Assembly: GCA_004295565.1 (NCBI GenBank)
Contig: AP019416.1
Location: forward strand, 2,108,001 to 2,172,000
Reading direction: 5' to 3'
Source: Vreelandella olivaria
GTDB lineage: Bacteria; Pseudomonadota; Gammaproteobacteria; Pseudomonadales; Halomonadaceae
DNA: 64,000 nucleotides
Shown: positions 1 through 11,192 of the stretch, piece after piece
Layout of the letters: every line of letters begins with the position of its first letter
Position numbering within the stretch: the first letter of the stretch is position 1
Program-made: the position numbers and the translations under genes
Notes under the pieces: generated by a model
Seen by the model: the letters and a program-made list of their open reading frames with translations, nothing else
Told to the model about the DNA's origin: nothing
Database searches by the model: none

Positions 1-942
1 GCATATCGTCGAGTAGTTGGCCGATTTTGGCCACGTTGTCGCCGAGGGTAATGCCCTCTTCGTGGATAACCCGCTCAAAACGTTGGCGCAAAGCAGACGT
101 GCTGGCATCGTTTTGATCGCGCAGCTGTATCAGCGCATCGGCGGCGCTGGTCAGGCTGGCGGTATGCTGACGCAGGGGTGTCAGCATGGCCGCCAGTTCT
201 GCTCTAACGCCCATTTCACTCGACCAGGAAGCGGTGGCGTCGCTAAAGGTCAGTAGAGTTTCGCCATCGCTACCCGGTACGCGGCGTAAGATTACCTTGA
301 GCCAGCGGTCATCGCAGGGCGCCAACAATTCCCTCGGGGAGCCGTCGTGGGGCAGTTGGCTGAGCACCTGCTGTAAGCTCGCCACCGGTAGCAGCGCCTC
401 CAGGCGCTTGCCCAGCCCTAGGCCGGTATTACCCGCAAAAATCTTCTGCCGCCTGATTAAACAGCATAAGACGGCGGTGGTGGTCACACAGTAGCAGTGG
501 CGTTTCGAGCACTTGCAGCAGCGTTTCCAGCTCCTGACGAATACGCGCCGCGCTGCGTGCACCGTCTGCGTGGGCGGTGGCGAGACGGCTGCGATCCTCG
601 CGCCAGCTTTCGCGTACCCGGCGCAGGTCGGGCCCCAATCCTTTAGCCATCCCTCGGGCGGATGTTCGTCCCGGGCATCGGGGGTGGCGACTAAGCGTGC
701 CAGTTGCACCTGTAAATGGCGCAGTGGGGTAAACAGCATGCGCTCAAGCACCAAACCGACTAAAAAAATCGTTGCGCCACCGGAGAAGCTGCCTACCCAG
801 AGGGCGATGCGGGTTACACCGGTGGGGGCAAGCTGGGCATCCAACCAGGCGGCAAAATGGCCCCGCCCAGCAGACTGATGCCGCTGAGCAGCAGCCAGAG
901 GCCAATCAGGCGCTGACGTTTGGGCAACCCGCCTCGCGTCAT
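1..942 (-). CDS. membrane sensor protein with PAS-like region, partial (C-terminus beyond window)
   Basis: The gene starts at 942 and runs off the left edge. The N-terminus has a hydrophobic segment ([16 protein letters not shown]) and a second one ([20 protein letters not shown]) followed by a HAMP-like linker and a PAS-like stretch ([22 protein letters not shown]). Its ATG overlaps the stop of the response regulator upstream (ATGA), so the two are co-translated and probably form a two-component pair. At least three frameshifts break the reading frame (around 860, 640 and 430). No histidine-kinase H-box or ATPase lies inside the window, so the output domain cannot be seen. A kinase, or an exonuclease-type fusion known beside such regulators, are both possible. 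Confidence 0.55.
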
Positions 943-1312
943 GGCTGCTCCTCACTGAGTAGTGCTTTGACTTTTTCCACCAGTGACTGGGTAGAGAAGG
1001 GCTTGGTGATGTAATCATCGGCGCCCAGTGCCATGCCTTTTCCCGCTCTACATCACGCCCGTGGGCAGTCAGCATGATAATGGGCAGTTGGGCGGTGGCC
1101 GCTTCGCTACGCAGCCGCTCCAGCACGTCAAAACCGCTTATCCCCGGCAAGCTAATATCAAGCAGCAGCAGATCGGGCTGGCTCTCATTCACACTTGCCA
1201 GGGCCTGTTCTCCATCTTCGGCGGTGACGACCTCAAACCCCGCTTGTTCCATTAGGAATTCCAGCGATAAAACAATGTTGGGTTCGTCATCGACAACGAG
1301 CACTTTAGCCAT
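939..1312 (-). CDS. single-domain response regulator
   Basis: This is a receiver-only CheY-like protein of about 123 residues. The acidic pair is in KVLVVDDEP, the phospho-acceptor Asp in [10 protein letters not shown], the conserved Thr in IIMLTAHG, and the Lys in [10 protein letters not shown]. The last motif is recovered only after correcting one indel near 1030. No DNA-binding domain follows, so it must signal through a partner protein. It is translationally coupled (ATGA) to the membrane sensor protein at 1-942. The start at 1312 is the only ATG that gives the [10 protein letters not shown] beginning typical of the family. Confidence 0.85.
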
Positions 1313-1523
1313 GGAGCTCTCCAGCTTGTATTTGTTTTAACATTGCCTGGAGTCTAGATAGATCTAGCAGCTCAGCCAAGACGACCTTGGCCGAATGCAG
1401 GTAAGCGAATGGAGCAATGACGAAAGCGCAATTACAAAGAGCTCTCCTACGCGTTTTGCTACACTGCTCGCCTCTTTGCCATGGTTTGATGGCCTCCCAC
1501 TGATCCGCTTGCTAAGGCTGTCA

Positions 1524-2593
1524 ATGCGCGTACTCCTGTTATCCGCCTACGAAGCGGTGAGCCATCGCTATTGGGCACACAGTTTGATGGCTCAGCTCGA
1601 TGAGTTTTCGTGGACGCTGTTGAGCCTGCCGCCACGCCATTTTGCTTGGCGTATTCGCGGTAACCCACTGAGCTGGATGTTAAAGAGCATGACACTCTCA
1701 GTCAGCCTTTCGATGTGGTGTTAGCGACCTCGATGGTGGATCTGGCAACCCTGATAGGACTGTTTCCGCATCTTGGCCGGGCAAAAAGGTCGTCTACTTT
1801 CACGAAAACCAGTTTGCCTATCCGGAATCGAGCGATCAGGTGTCCCAGGTAGAGGCCAAGATGGTCAATCTCTATACGGCGCTGGCGGCGGATACAGTGG
1901 TGTTTAACAGCGCCTATAACCGCGACTCTTTTATTGATGGTGCGCGGTCCTTTCTGAAAAAATGCCGGAAAATCTCCCGGTCGCTAAGCCGCTGGAGGCG
2001 CTGCGTGGGCGGGCGCTGGTTTTACCCGTGCCCATTACTGATAGCTCTGAACGTCGCCCGCAAGCGGCTGTTCACAAAACAGTGCCACATAGAATTGTCT
2101 GGAACCATCGCTGGGAGTATGACAAGAATCCCGACGACTTCTTTGCCGTGCTGTTTGCGTTAAGCGATGCCGGGGTGTCCTTTGAACTGGCGGTACTGGG
2201 CCAGCGTTTCCGGCAAACACCCGCAATTTTGCCGAGGCGGAGCAGCGGTTAGCCCCTCATATTGTGGCGTGGGGCCCGCAGCCGGAGGAGGCGTATCGGG
2301 CGTTGCTGGATAGCGCGGGCATTGTGGTCTCGACCACCTGGCATGAGTTTCAGGGCTTGGCGATTATGGAGGCGACCCAGCGCGGGGCGCTGCCTCTGGT
2401 GCCTGATCGGCTCTGCTTTCCCGCCCTTTATCCGCCCGCCTATCGCTACGACGGCACGCGGCAAGGGCTTTACGACCGGCTCACTGCCTGGCTTACCGAT
2501 CCGGCTAGCCGTCCAGAAACTCTCGATACCTCCGCATGGGAGTGGCCCGCCTGGCGTAGGGCTTATCGACAATTGCTGATGGATTCAGCTTGA
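1524..2593 (+). CDS. glycosyltransferase of the DUF3524 / QTMAN (GTDC1-like) family
   Basis: The protein starts with MRVLLLSAYEAVSHRYW and continues with LPPRHFAWRIRGNPLSW. This is the signature of the DUF3524 N-terminal domain found in tRNA-queuosine alpha-mannosyltransferase and its bacterial relatives. The C-terminal half is GT-B like (IVWNHRWEYDKNPDDFF; VVSTTWHEFQGLAIMEA for nucleotide-sugar binding). The full length is about 355 residues once frameshifts near 1685, 1765, 1960 and 2230 are corrected. By family knowledge it would transfer a sugar to a modified tRNA nucleoside, but the bacterial substrate is not certain. It converges on nth with only about 22 bp between stops. Confidence 0.75.
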
Positions 2594-2615
2594 TGGCCTG
2601 GGCTTTCGTTAGCCG

Positions 2616-3250
2616 CTAAGCAATCTCAGTTTTGTCTTTAAACTCGCACAGATCCTCGATAATACAGCTACCGCAGCGAGGTTTGCGCGCGATGCAGGTG
2701 TAGCGGCCGTGAAGAATCAACCAGTGGTGAGCATCGTGAAGAAATCCTTTTGGCACATGGCGCAGTAGTTTTGCTCCACCTCAACGACATTTTGCCTTTA
2801 GCAATGCCGGTGCGGTTGGAGACCCGGAAAATATGCGTATCCACCGCCATGGTGGGCTGACCAAAGGCGGTATTGAGAATCACATTGGCGGTTTTACGGC
2901 CAACGCCAGGCAGGGCCTCCAAGGCTTCGCGGGTATTGGGCACTTCGCCGCCGTGCTGGTTGACCAGGATATGGCAGGTTTTCATCAGGTTTTCGGCTTT
3001 GGTGTTATACAAGCCGATGGTTTTGATATGCGCTTTAAGCTCATCGATACCTAAATCAATGATCGCTTGGGGGTGTTAGCGACCGGGTAGAGCCGCGCCG
3101 TGGCTTTATTTACCCCACATCGGTAGCTTGGGCAGAAAGCAGTACGGCAGCCAGCAGCTCAAAAGGGGTGTTCCAATTAAGCTCGGTGGTGGGGTGCGGG
3201 TTCTCTGCCTGTAGGCGAGTAAAAATTTCATGACGCTTTTGGGCATTCAT
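2616..3250 (-). CDS. nth: endonuclease III (DNA glycosylase/AP lyase)
   Basis: It removes oxidised pyrimidines and cleaves the AP site in base-excision repair. The helix-hairpin-helix LPGVGRKTANVIL carries the catalytic Lys, and AVDTHIFRVSNR carries the catalytic Asp. The C-terminus has the 4Fe-4S ligand set C-x6-C-x2-C-x5-C (CIARKPRCGSCIIEDLC). The length of about 211 residues is normal. Indels near 2745-2790, 3080 and 3110 break the frame. It lies directly downstream of rsxE, the arrangement seen in E. coli rsxABCDGE-nth, and is probably in the same transcript. Confidence 0.93.
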
Positions 3251-3294
3251 GGCGGGTCTCTTTATGGATACAAGCGATTGTTTACGTGTGCCGT

Positions 3295-3995
3295 TTACTT
3301 AATCGTGCCGGTAACCCGCACGCGGCGATCAGTGCGTGGTGTGGCTGCCGCTGGTCGGGCACGGGCAGCGCTACGTTGGTCGATGACATTTTTCAGGGCG
3401 ATTAACATACCCGCCACAAAGAACGCCCCGGCGGCAGCACAAAAAACAGAAACTGGTAGTCGTCGGCAAGGGTCAGCTGCCAATTGGCCGCGCTAGGCCC
3501 AAACAGTAGCGCCATACCGCTGAATAGCGTGCCTTGGCCGAGCAACTCGCGTAGTGCGCCAAGCAGCACCAGCACAGCACCAAAGCCGAGGCCCATCATC
3601 AAGCCATCGATAGCCGCGGGGAGTACCGGTTGGCGGGAGGCAAAGGCGTCGGCGCGACCCAGGATGGCGCAGTTGGTAACGATCAGCGGAATAAAAATCC
3701 CCAACACCTGGTAGAGCGGGTAGGCATAGGCGGCCATCACCAGCTCGGCGCAGGTAACAAAGGCGGCAATCACCATTACAAAAGCGGGCAATCGCACCGC
3801 GTTGGGTACCTGGTGGCGTATCAGTGAAATCGCCGTGCTGGCGCCGACCATCACCAGCAGCGTGGCGATGGCTAAGCCTAGCGCATTGACCACGCTGCCG
3901 CTGACGGCTAGCAGCGGGCAGAGCCCCAGCAATTGAACCAGTGCGGGGTTATTCGACCAAAGGCCACTTCGGGCGAGTTCGCGCCACTGGCTCAT
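3295..3995 (-). CDS. rsxE: electron transport complex subunit RsxE/RnfE
   Basis: This is an integral membrane subunit of the Rsx/Rnf ferredoxin:NAD oxidoreductase complex. It has several transmembrane helices, the [18 protein letters not shown] opening and the conserved [16 protein letters not shown] segment with a cluster-binding Cys. One indel near 3425 shifts the last 40 residues, which continue as [17 protein letters not shown]. The start at 3995 overlaps the rsxG stop (ATGA), so the two genes are translationally coupled. It is the last rsx gene before nth. Confidence 0.93.
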
Positions 3996-4647
3996 GGTGT
4001 GGGCTCCTCAAAGGTGATCGGTAGCGGTGTATCGGCGGCGTACTGAAGCGCTTGATGGACAGCGTTGACCACGGCCCTGGGGGTAATCGTCGCACCGGTA
4101 AACGCATCAAAGTGACCGCCATCTTTAGCTACCGCCCAGCCTTCTGGCGGCAAGCTATCTAAGCTTAATCCATTAAACTCGGTGATCCAGTCGCTGCGGC
4201 TGCGCTCAATATCATCGCCTAGCCCAGGCGTTTCCTGGTGCTGGGTAACCCGCACGCCGCTAATACGCTGCTGCTGGTCGATGCCTATTAACAAGTGAAT
4301 TTCACCGTTATACCCCTGGCGGGTGACCACTGGCAAAATCACCGCGCTGCTTTTGCTCTCGTTCTCGTTACTGTCTTGATCGCTCACCCACCAGCCTTGG
4401 CTATCGCTCTGAAGTCCTAGTGCTTCTGGATGGGGGATCGTAAAGGTGCTTTCCAGCACCTGAGTGACGGGTGTATTCGCCAGCGTTTGGGGCAACACGG
4501 CTTGAAGCTGACGGTGCTGGTAAGCCAATTGATGCGTTTCTATACGTTCGGCGGTTAGCGCCCGGGTAAGCGCGACGCTGCCTGCGGTGACCAGGGCAAA
4601 GGTGCCCAGCGCAAAGGCACCCGCTGCATGGCCTGAAAGAGAGTCAT
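3992..4647 (-). CDS. rsxG: electron transport complex subunit RsxG/RnfG
   Basis: This subunit carries covalently bound FMN and faces the periplasm, anchored by one N-terminal helix ([18 protein letters not shown]). The flavinylation motif is [13 protein letters not shown], where the second Thr of TGAT-type sites takes the FMN. I place the start at 4647 (MTLFQAM), because this ATG overlaps the rsxD stop as ATGA. A longer upstream frame exists but would run back through the rsxD coding end. One indel just after the start (near 4625) separates the first residues from the rest. Confidence 0.9.
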
Positions 4648-5697
4648 GGTCGCTCTCCTGGCTCTCTTGGCGTTGCTGGAGCGGCTTTAGGCTGACCAGT
4701 GGGGCGCGGTACGCTATATAGGTCAAGTAGGGGTACGCAGAGATTCATTAACAGTACCGCAAACGCCACTGCATCGGGGTAACCGCCAAAGGTGCGGATA
4801 ATGATCACCAGCGCGCCAATGCCCGCGCCATAGATGAGTTTGCCACGCCGACTAGTGGCGGCGGAAACCGGATCGGTGGCGATAAAGAAGGCACCGAATA
4901 GTGTTGCCCCGGTGAGCAGGTGGAACAGTGGCGAGGCAAAGTGGCTGGGGTCGCTGAGGTAAAACAGCGTGGCCAGGAGCAGTACGCTACCCAGCATTGC
5001 CACCGGGATATGCCAGCTAATAATTCGCTTCGCTAACAACACCACACCCCCGCTAACCAAGCAAGCGCTACCCATCGCCAGGCAATTAGGGTTCCATCCA
5101 GTAGTGGATTGGTCGCCCAGAACTCGCTGGCAAGCACCGCCTCGCCTTTGTGTTTGAACGCATCAAGGGGCGTGGCGCCACTCAAACTATCCAGCTGGGT
5201 GGTGGGCAGCGTTCCAGCGATTTGCGCCCATAAGCCGTTGGGTAGCAATTCCTGGGGCGGTGCCCAGAGCGTCATGTAGGTAGGAAAGGAGACTAACAGC
5301 AGCGCATAGCCCACCATGGCGGGGTTAAAGGGGTTATGCCCCAAGCCGCCGTATAGCTGTTTGGCGACCACAATCGCGGCGACCATGCCCACACCGATCA
5401 GCCACCAGGGGCTAGCGGGTGGCAGTGATGCACCAGCAAAACGCCGGTGAGCAGGGCGCTTGAGTCATTCAGCGCGACACGAATAGGGCGCATTCGTAGA
5501 CGCAGCACGGCGGCTTCAAGCGCAATGCCAAAAGCGGCGGCGAGCACTACATTGCTGATAACGCCAAGCCCAAAGAAGTAGCTCATGGTGGCGATGCCCG
5601 GCAGCGTTGCCACTATTACCCAGCGCATTAGGCTCGCCGTTGGCGGTAGAGAGGCTGCCGCAGCATCCTTAACGGTTGAGGCGTGCATCATGCTCAT
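4644..5697 (-). CDS. rsxD: electron transport complex subunit RsxD/RnfD
   Basis: This is a polytopic membrane subunit with a second covalently bound FMN in the motif [10 protein letters not shown]. Other conserved pieces are [15 protein letters not shown] and [13 protein letters not shown]. Frameshifts near 5415 and 5050 split the frame into three parts that together give about 350 residues, the family norm. The ATG at 5697 overlaps the rsxC stop (ATGA), and the stop at 4644 overlaps rsxG. The whole operon is therefore tightly coupled. Confidence 0.93.
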
Positions 5698-7343
5698 GGT
5701 GACTCCTCGCTGGAGTGCTGTTCGCGCGCCTGGGCAAGCTGTAACTCAGCCGCCTTTAAGTTCTCTTGTGCCGTGGCAAGCTGCATTTCCAAATCATCCA
5801 GCGGCTGCTTGGGGTCTTCCTGGGCGACGCGGGCCAGGGTCTTCTCAGCCTTTTGACCGATGCTTTAGCCGCAGCATGGGCAATCCGTAGGCCACGCAGG
5901 TCGACTTGCTCACTGCTGGTGACGGCCGTGTTGGAAGGGCGGCGTTGTTGCGCCTGACGGGCTTGCCTGCGTGCCTGTTTCTCGGCTTCTTCACGGGCGA
6001 GCCGCGCTTGGCGAAATTCGAAGCGGTGTTTGGCGTGTTCGGCTTTTGTGGCTTCAATTCGCTGCAGGCGTATCCGGCTTTAGCTTCGCGGTAATCCACC
6101 ACCAGCGGAATATGGCTGGGGCAGACGTAGCTGCAGGCGCCGCACTCAATGCAGTCAAACAGGTGATAGCGCTCCAGCTTGGTGTCTTCCTGAGCGCGGG
6201 CGTACCAGTGCAGCTGTTGGGGAAGCAGCGCTACCGGGCAAACGCTTTCGCACTCACCGCAGCGTATACAGGGCGATTCCGCTGGAGCAGGCGGAAATTC
6301 TTCGCGCGTTGCCGCGATTAAGCAGTTAGTCAGCTTGGTAACCGGCGTATCCAGCGTGGATAGCGGGGTGCCCATCATGGGGCCACCCTGAACCACTTGA
6401 TGTAACTCGGCGATATTCAGGCCTGCCTGCTCCAGCAGCTCTCTAACAGAGGTGCCCAGGCGTACCAGCGATTGCCGGGCTGGTTGATTGACTCTCCTGT
6501 CAGAGTGACAATTCGGGAAACTAGCGGCTGACCATCGCGCACTGCGTGTAGTATCGCCAGTAGCGTGCCTGGGTTATGGCACAGCACGCCAACATCCGCA
6601 GGCAGCCCGCCGCTGGGTACGTTAAGGTTTAATAGTTTTTAATTAGCTGACGCTCGCCGCCGCTAGGGTAGCGGGTGGCGATTACAGTCAACTCGACGGG
6701 GATTTGCTGACTGTTGGTTAGGGCTTGTTTCAGCGCGCCAATGGCCTCGGGTTTGTTATCCTCAATGCCAATAACGATCTGCTGTGCGCCGCACAGTTTG
6801 GCGATGATCTGCGCGCCTTCGAGCACCTCGTTAGCGTAGTGGCGTAGAGTGAGGTCGTCGGCGGTGATATAGGGCTCACACTCCGCGGCGTTAATTACCA
6901 AGGTGTGAATTGCATGCTGCTCGACCACCCGCGCTTTAATATGGGTGGGAAACCCAGCTCCGCCCAAGCCGACAATCCCACTCTCATTCAAACGCTCCAG
7001 CAGTACCGCGGTATCCGCAACGCGCCAGTCGAGGCTGGGCAGCCGCTGCCACGCATCCTGGCCATCGCCCTGAATGGTGATTTGGGTAGCGCTAACCTCG
7101 CTTACCGTGCCGCTAATGCTGGCGTGCAGGGCGCTTGAGATCATACCTTCACGCTTGGCAATGACGCTGCCGACTTTTACCGTATCTCCCGCTGACACAC
7201 AGGGCGTGGCGGGCTGGCCGCTGTGCTGCTGCAAGGGGAGAGTGACCCAGCTGGGCAGTGGCGCTTCAATTAGCGCGGATTGGTTGGAACGCTGTTTGCG
7301 TTCGGGGGTAAATCCCTCCCGGGAAGTCAAAGGCGCTCGCCAT
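5694..7343 (-). CDS. rsxC: electron transport complex subunit RsxC/RnfC
   Basis: This is the NADH-binding, FMN-containing peripheral subunit. It has the flavin/NADH region ([30 protein letters not shown]) and two 4Fe-4S motifs, [15 protein letters not shown] and [16 protein letters not shown]. An Ala/Lys/Glu-rich charged tail follows, as is common in proteobacterial RsxC. I place the start at 7343 ([13 protein letters not shown]), which restores the family's FxGGI-P opening and overlaps the rsxB end by 17 nt. Frameshifts lie near 7308, 6640, 6480-6400, 6050 and 5870. The total is about 550 residues. Confidence 0.92.
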
Positions 7344-7938
7344 CAAGCCACCCCGAAGCGGGTTGGCGGTCGCTGGCAATCATGTTTGATGCGCGCGCCA
7401 CTACCGGTTGCCACTGGGTGAGCGGGGCGGAGCGTGGCAGCATATCGATACAGTCCACCGGGCAGGGATCAAGACACAGATCACAGCCGGTGCACTCGTC
7501 TTCAATCACGGTGTGCATCAGTTTAGCGGCGCCAATAATCGCGTCGACCGGGCAGGCTTGAATACATTTCGTGCAGCCAATGCACTCCGCTTCGCGAATA
7601 AAGGCCACCTTGGTCTCGCTCTGGGCTTCACCATCGAGGGGCTCGGCTTCACGGCCTAAGAGATCCGCCAGGGCGTGAATGGTCGCTTCGCCACCCGGAG
7701 GGCATTTATTCAACGCGTCGCCCTGATTAATCGCTTCGGCGTAAGGGCGACAGCCCGGGTAGCCGCACTGGCCGCACTGGGTTTGCGGCAGTAGCGCATC
7801 AATTTGCTCAACGAGTGGGTTATCTTCGCGCTTAAAGCGCTCGCTCACCACGCCTAGCAGGGCACCAAAACCGATACCCAAGCCGGTTAATACCGCGACG
7901 GCGCTGAGGATGCCAATGAGATCAATGCTGCTATTCAT
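7327..7938 (-). CDS. rsxB: electron transport complex subunit RsxB/RnfB
   Basis: This is an iron-sulfur subunit with an intact frame of 203 residues. An N-terminal membrane helix ([22 protein letters not shown]) is followed by the Fe-S domain [16 protein letters not shown]. Two ferredoxin-like 4Fe-4S motifs come next, [16 protein letters not shown] and [16 protein letters not shown]. It passes electrons between ferredoxin and the membrane subunits. It starts 12 nt after the rsxA stop and overlaps the rsxC start. Confidence 0.96.
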   Translation of the reverse strand: MNSSIDLIGILSAVAVLTGLGIGFGALLGVVSERFKREDNPLVEQIDALLPQTQCGQCGYPGCRPYAEAINQGDALNKCPPGGEATIHALADLLGREAEPLDGEAQSETKVAFIREAECIGCTKCIQACPVDAIIGAAKLMHTVIEDECTGCDLCLDPCPVDCIDMLPRSAPLTQWQPVVARASNMIASDRQPASGWLDGERL

Positions 7939-7950
7939 CGTGCGCTGCCT

Positions 7951-8529
7951 TCATCCCTGCACCAACCCTGAAAAACCTAAAAATGCTAATGACATAAGGC
8001 TGGCGGTGACCATCGCTATCGCCGCGCCTTGGAAGGGTTTGGGAATATCCGCCCCGCTAAACGTTCGCGCATGGCGGCAAACAGCACCAAAATAAGCGAG
8101 AAGCCCAGTGCAGCGCCCAACCCATAAAGGGTGGTGTGGAAAAAGCTTAATTCACGGTTCAACGACAGCAGGGCTACCCTAAAACCGCGCAGTTGGTGGT
8201 GATCAGCGGCAGGAAAATGCCCAGCACCTGGTGCAGCAGCGGACTCAGCTGGCGCACCATGATTTCAGTAAACTGCACCACGGCGGCGATCACCACGATA
8301 AAGCTGATGGTGCGCAGATAAGTGACGTCCAGCGGTACAAGTAAACCGTGATAAACCACGAAACTAGCGGCCGATGCCAGGGTCAGCACAAAGGTGGTGG
8401 CCAGGGACATGCCATGGCCGACTCCAGTTTATTGGAGACGCCCATAAAGGGGCACAGGCCTAAAAACTGAACCAGTACGAAGTTGTTGACCAGCGCGGTG
8501 CTGATCAAAATGATAAATAGCTCACTCAT
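7951..8529 (-). CDS. rsxA: electron transport complex subunit RsxA/RnfA
   Basis: This is the first gene of the rsxABCDGE operon, a six-helix membrane protein that starts [32 protein letters not shown]. The conserved half-site [12 protein letters not shown] mirrors the one in RsxE, its paralogue of opposite topology. Two indels (near 8177 and 8055) shift the frame. The corrected protein is about 192 residues, the usual length. In other bacteria the complex keeps the SoxR redox sensor reduced or pumps ions; which applies here cannot be read from the sequence. Confidence 0.93.
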
Positions 8530-8597
8530 GGCGGCGTATTGTGCGAAGAAATGGAGATTTTAGCTAGGCGCCTGAATCTGAACAGTGAAAGTGCTGA

Positions 8598-8622
8598 GGG
8601 CAGAGCCTTGACGACTCTGCCC
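8598..8622 (-). terminator. possible terminator hairpin downstream of metG
   Basis: The inverted repeat GGGCAGAG / CTCTGCCC with a 9-nt loop lies 16 bp past the metG stop and about 70 bp before rsxA. The following T-run on the minus strand is poor, so this could be a weak terminator or only a stabilising 3' hairpin. Confidence 0.5.
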
Positions 8623-8637
8623 TTGAAGCAGATAGCG

Positions 8638-10667
8638 TTAATTAGGTAACCCGCTGGCCCGGTTCTGCACCGGTGTCGGGGAAAGCAAATAGATACCTTC
8701 TTCATTGGCCGAGGCTAGCACCATGCCTTCCGATACGCCAAAGCGCATTTTGCGAGGTGCCAGGTTGGCGACCATGACCGTCAAACGGCCTTCCAGGGCT
8801 TCCGGTGCGTAGGCGGAGCGAATGCCGGAGAAGACGTTGCGGGTTTCGCCACCCAGGTCGAGGGTCAATTGCAGCAGCTTGTCAGCGCCTTCGACATACT
8901 CTGCTTTGGCGATGCGCGCAATGCGCAGGTCGACTTTGGCAAAGGCGGCAAAGTCGATCTCTTCAGCAATGGGGTCTTCCGCCAGCGGGCCTTTGGGGGC
9001 TTCCTTCAATTTTTGCTCTTCCACGAGATCTTCCTTCGACGCTTCAATCATGGCATCGATTTTGTCGCGTTCAACGCGGGTCATCAGCGGTTTGAATTTG
9101 TTGATCGGATGGTCGGTGAGTACGCTTTGGCGCGTATGCCAATCCAGCGATGCAACGTTAAGAAATTCGCGGGCCTCTTCAGCCATTGCGGGAACCACAG
9201 GCGCCAGATAGACCATCAATTGGCGGAACAGATTAATGCCTACTGAGCATATTTCAAGCACCTCTGTGTCGCGGCCATCCTGCTTAGCCAGTGCCCAGGG
9301 CTCTTTGTCAGCAATATAAGTATTGGCTTCGTCCGCCAGTTCCATAATTTTGCGCATGGCACGGCTAAATTCGCGGGCTTCAAAGTCTTCGGCGATATCG
9401 TCACCGGCGGCAATAAAGCGGGCGACCATCTGTGGCTCAGCGCAGTGGCGAGATGCCCACCACCGAGCTTTTTAACAAACCCGGCGCAGCGGCTGGCAAT
9501 ATTGACCACTTTGCCGACCAGGTCTGAGTTTACCCGTGCAGCAAAATCTTCCAGGTTCAGATCCAAGTCATCGACTTTGGAAGTAAGCTTAGCGGCAAAG
9601 TAGTAGCGCAAGTATTCTGGATTCAGGTAATCGGCGTAGGTGGCGGCTTTAATAAAGGTGCCGCGGGATTTCGACATCTTGGCACCGTCTACCGTCAGGA
9701 AGCCGTGGCAGTTGACCGCTGTGGGGGTGCGCAGGTCAGCGCCATGTAGCATGGCGGGCCAGAACAGCGCATGGAAATAGACGATATCCTTGCCGATAAA
9801 GTGATACACCTCGGCGTCGGAGCCTTTGTTCCAGAAGCTATCGAAGTCGATGCCTTCGCGGTCACACAGGTTCTTAAAGCTGGCCAGGTAGCCGATGGGG
9901 CGTCCAGCCAGACATAGAAGTATTTGCCGGGGGCGTCGGGGATTTCGAAGCCAAAGTAGGGGGCATCGCGGGAGATATCCCACTCGTTAAAGCCGGACTC
10001 AAACCACTCCATTAGCTTATTGCGAATTTGCGGCTGCACATGACCGTCGTCAATCCAGCCCTGCAGGAAGTCGGCAAAGTCGGGCAGCTTAAAGTAGTGG
10101 GTCGAAGTGCGTACTTCGGGTGTGGCGCCTGAAATGGCCGAAACAGGGTTAATCAAGTCGGCGGGGGTGTAGGTAGCGCCGCACTTTTCGCAGTTGTCGC
10201 CATACTGGTCTTCAGCGCCACATTTAGGGCAGGTGCCTTTGATAAAACGGTCAGCCAGAAATAGGCCTTTCTGGGGGTCAAACATCTGCTCGATATCACG
10301 GGTGGCAATATGGCCTTTATCCCGCAACCGCTTATAAATCATTTCGCTGAAGTGGCGGTTTTCAGTCGAGTGAGTGGAGTGGTAGTTGTCGAACCCGACC
10401 CCAAAGCGGGCAAAGTCTGTCTGGTGGTCGTTAGAGACCCGCTCGATCAGCGCTTCAGAGGTAATCCCTTCCTGCTCGGCCCGCAGCATAATGGCGGTGC
10501 CATGGGCGTCATCGGCACACGTAGTAGCACTGTTGGCCACGGCTTTTCTGGAAACGCACCCAGATATCAGTCTGGATATACTCAAGTAAGTGACCGAGGT
10601 GAATAGCTCCGTTGGCGTAGGGGAGCGCGCTAGTCACCAAAATGTTGCGCGTGGCGGTAGTAGACAT
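8638..10667 (-). CDS. metG: methionyl-tRNA synthetase
   Basis: This class I synthetase charges tRNA-Met. The HIGH-type motif is [13 protein letters not shown] and the KMSKS loop is [12 protein letters not shown]. The zinc knuckle is [19 protein letters not shown]. The C-terminal tRNA-binding OB domain ([26 protein letters not shown]) is present, so this is the long dimeric form of about 675 residues. Frameshifts near 10515, 9915 and 9445 interrupt the frame. Since the gene is essential, they must be sequence errors. It lies downstream of, and is separated by a terminator from, the small gene at 10770. Confidence 0.96.
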
Positions 10668-10715
10668 GGTGAAGGTTAATTCCGAGTGAATAGGGGTGCC
10701 GGTCAGGCGGTAACT

Positions 10716-10748
10716 AAAAACACGGCGAAGTCACTTAAGGCTTCGCCG
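10716..10748 (-). terminator. rho-independent terminator after the small gene at 10770
   Basis: Read on the minus strand, the stem CGGCGAAG / CTTCGCCG is followed by GTGTTTTT. It sits 22 nt past the stop of the upstream small gene and about 50 nt before the metG start. Confidence 0.75.
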
Positions 10749-10769
10749 CTGGCTTTTCCTTAGCAACGG

Positions 10770-11050
10770 TTAATACAAGGCCTGCTCTTCCTGAACCACT
10801 TCACGCAGCAGTTCTAAAAGAGTTTATCAGCCTCGGAGTGCTCGGCCGGATCTTCCGGTATATGCACGCTGGTGGTGTCGGAAATTTCGTTGGCAATCCG
10901 CGCCATTGCCGCTGGGCTATTGCCTTCGGTCAACTGTTCTCTGGCAATCACAAGAGACTGCTCAAGAATCTTTGGGTCTTGCAGTAGTTTGCGAATAAAA
11001 CCACGTAGCTCATTGATGACACGTGTTTTCTGGATTTCTGAACCGGACAT
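10770..11050 (-). CDS. small conserved hypothetical protein, about 92 aa
   Basis: I do not recognise the family with certainty. The protein starts MSGSEIQKTRVINELRGFIRKL, is soluble, helical and acidic toward its end, and finishes as LLREVVQEEQALY after correcting one indel near 10820. The ATG at 11050 has the ribosome-binding site AAGGAG (minus strand, about 11062-11057). It forms its own transcription unit between the acyltransferase and metG, closed by a good terminator. Confidence 0.6.
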
Positions 11051-11192
11051 GGAAGTCTCCTTAGGATCGCGAACGACGACAGCGCCAAGCGAAACCAATC
11101 AATGCGTTGACCATAGCATTTTTTCCGCCGACGGGCATGAGTTGCCTGATATTAAAATGACCGCTTAAATGGGGTCAGCTTCAAGCGCTGAC

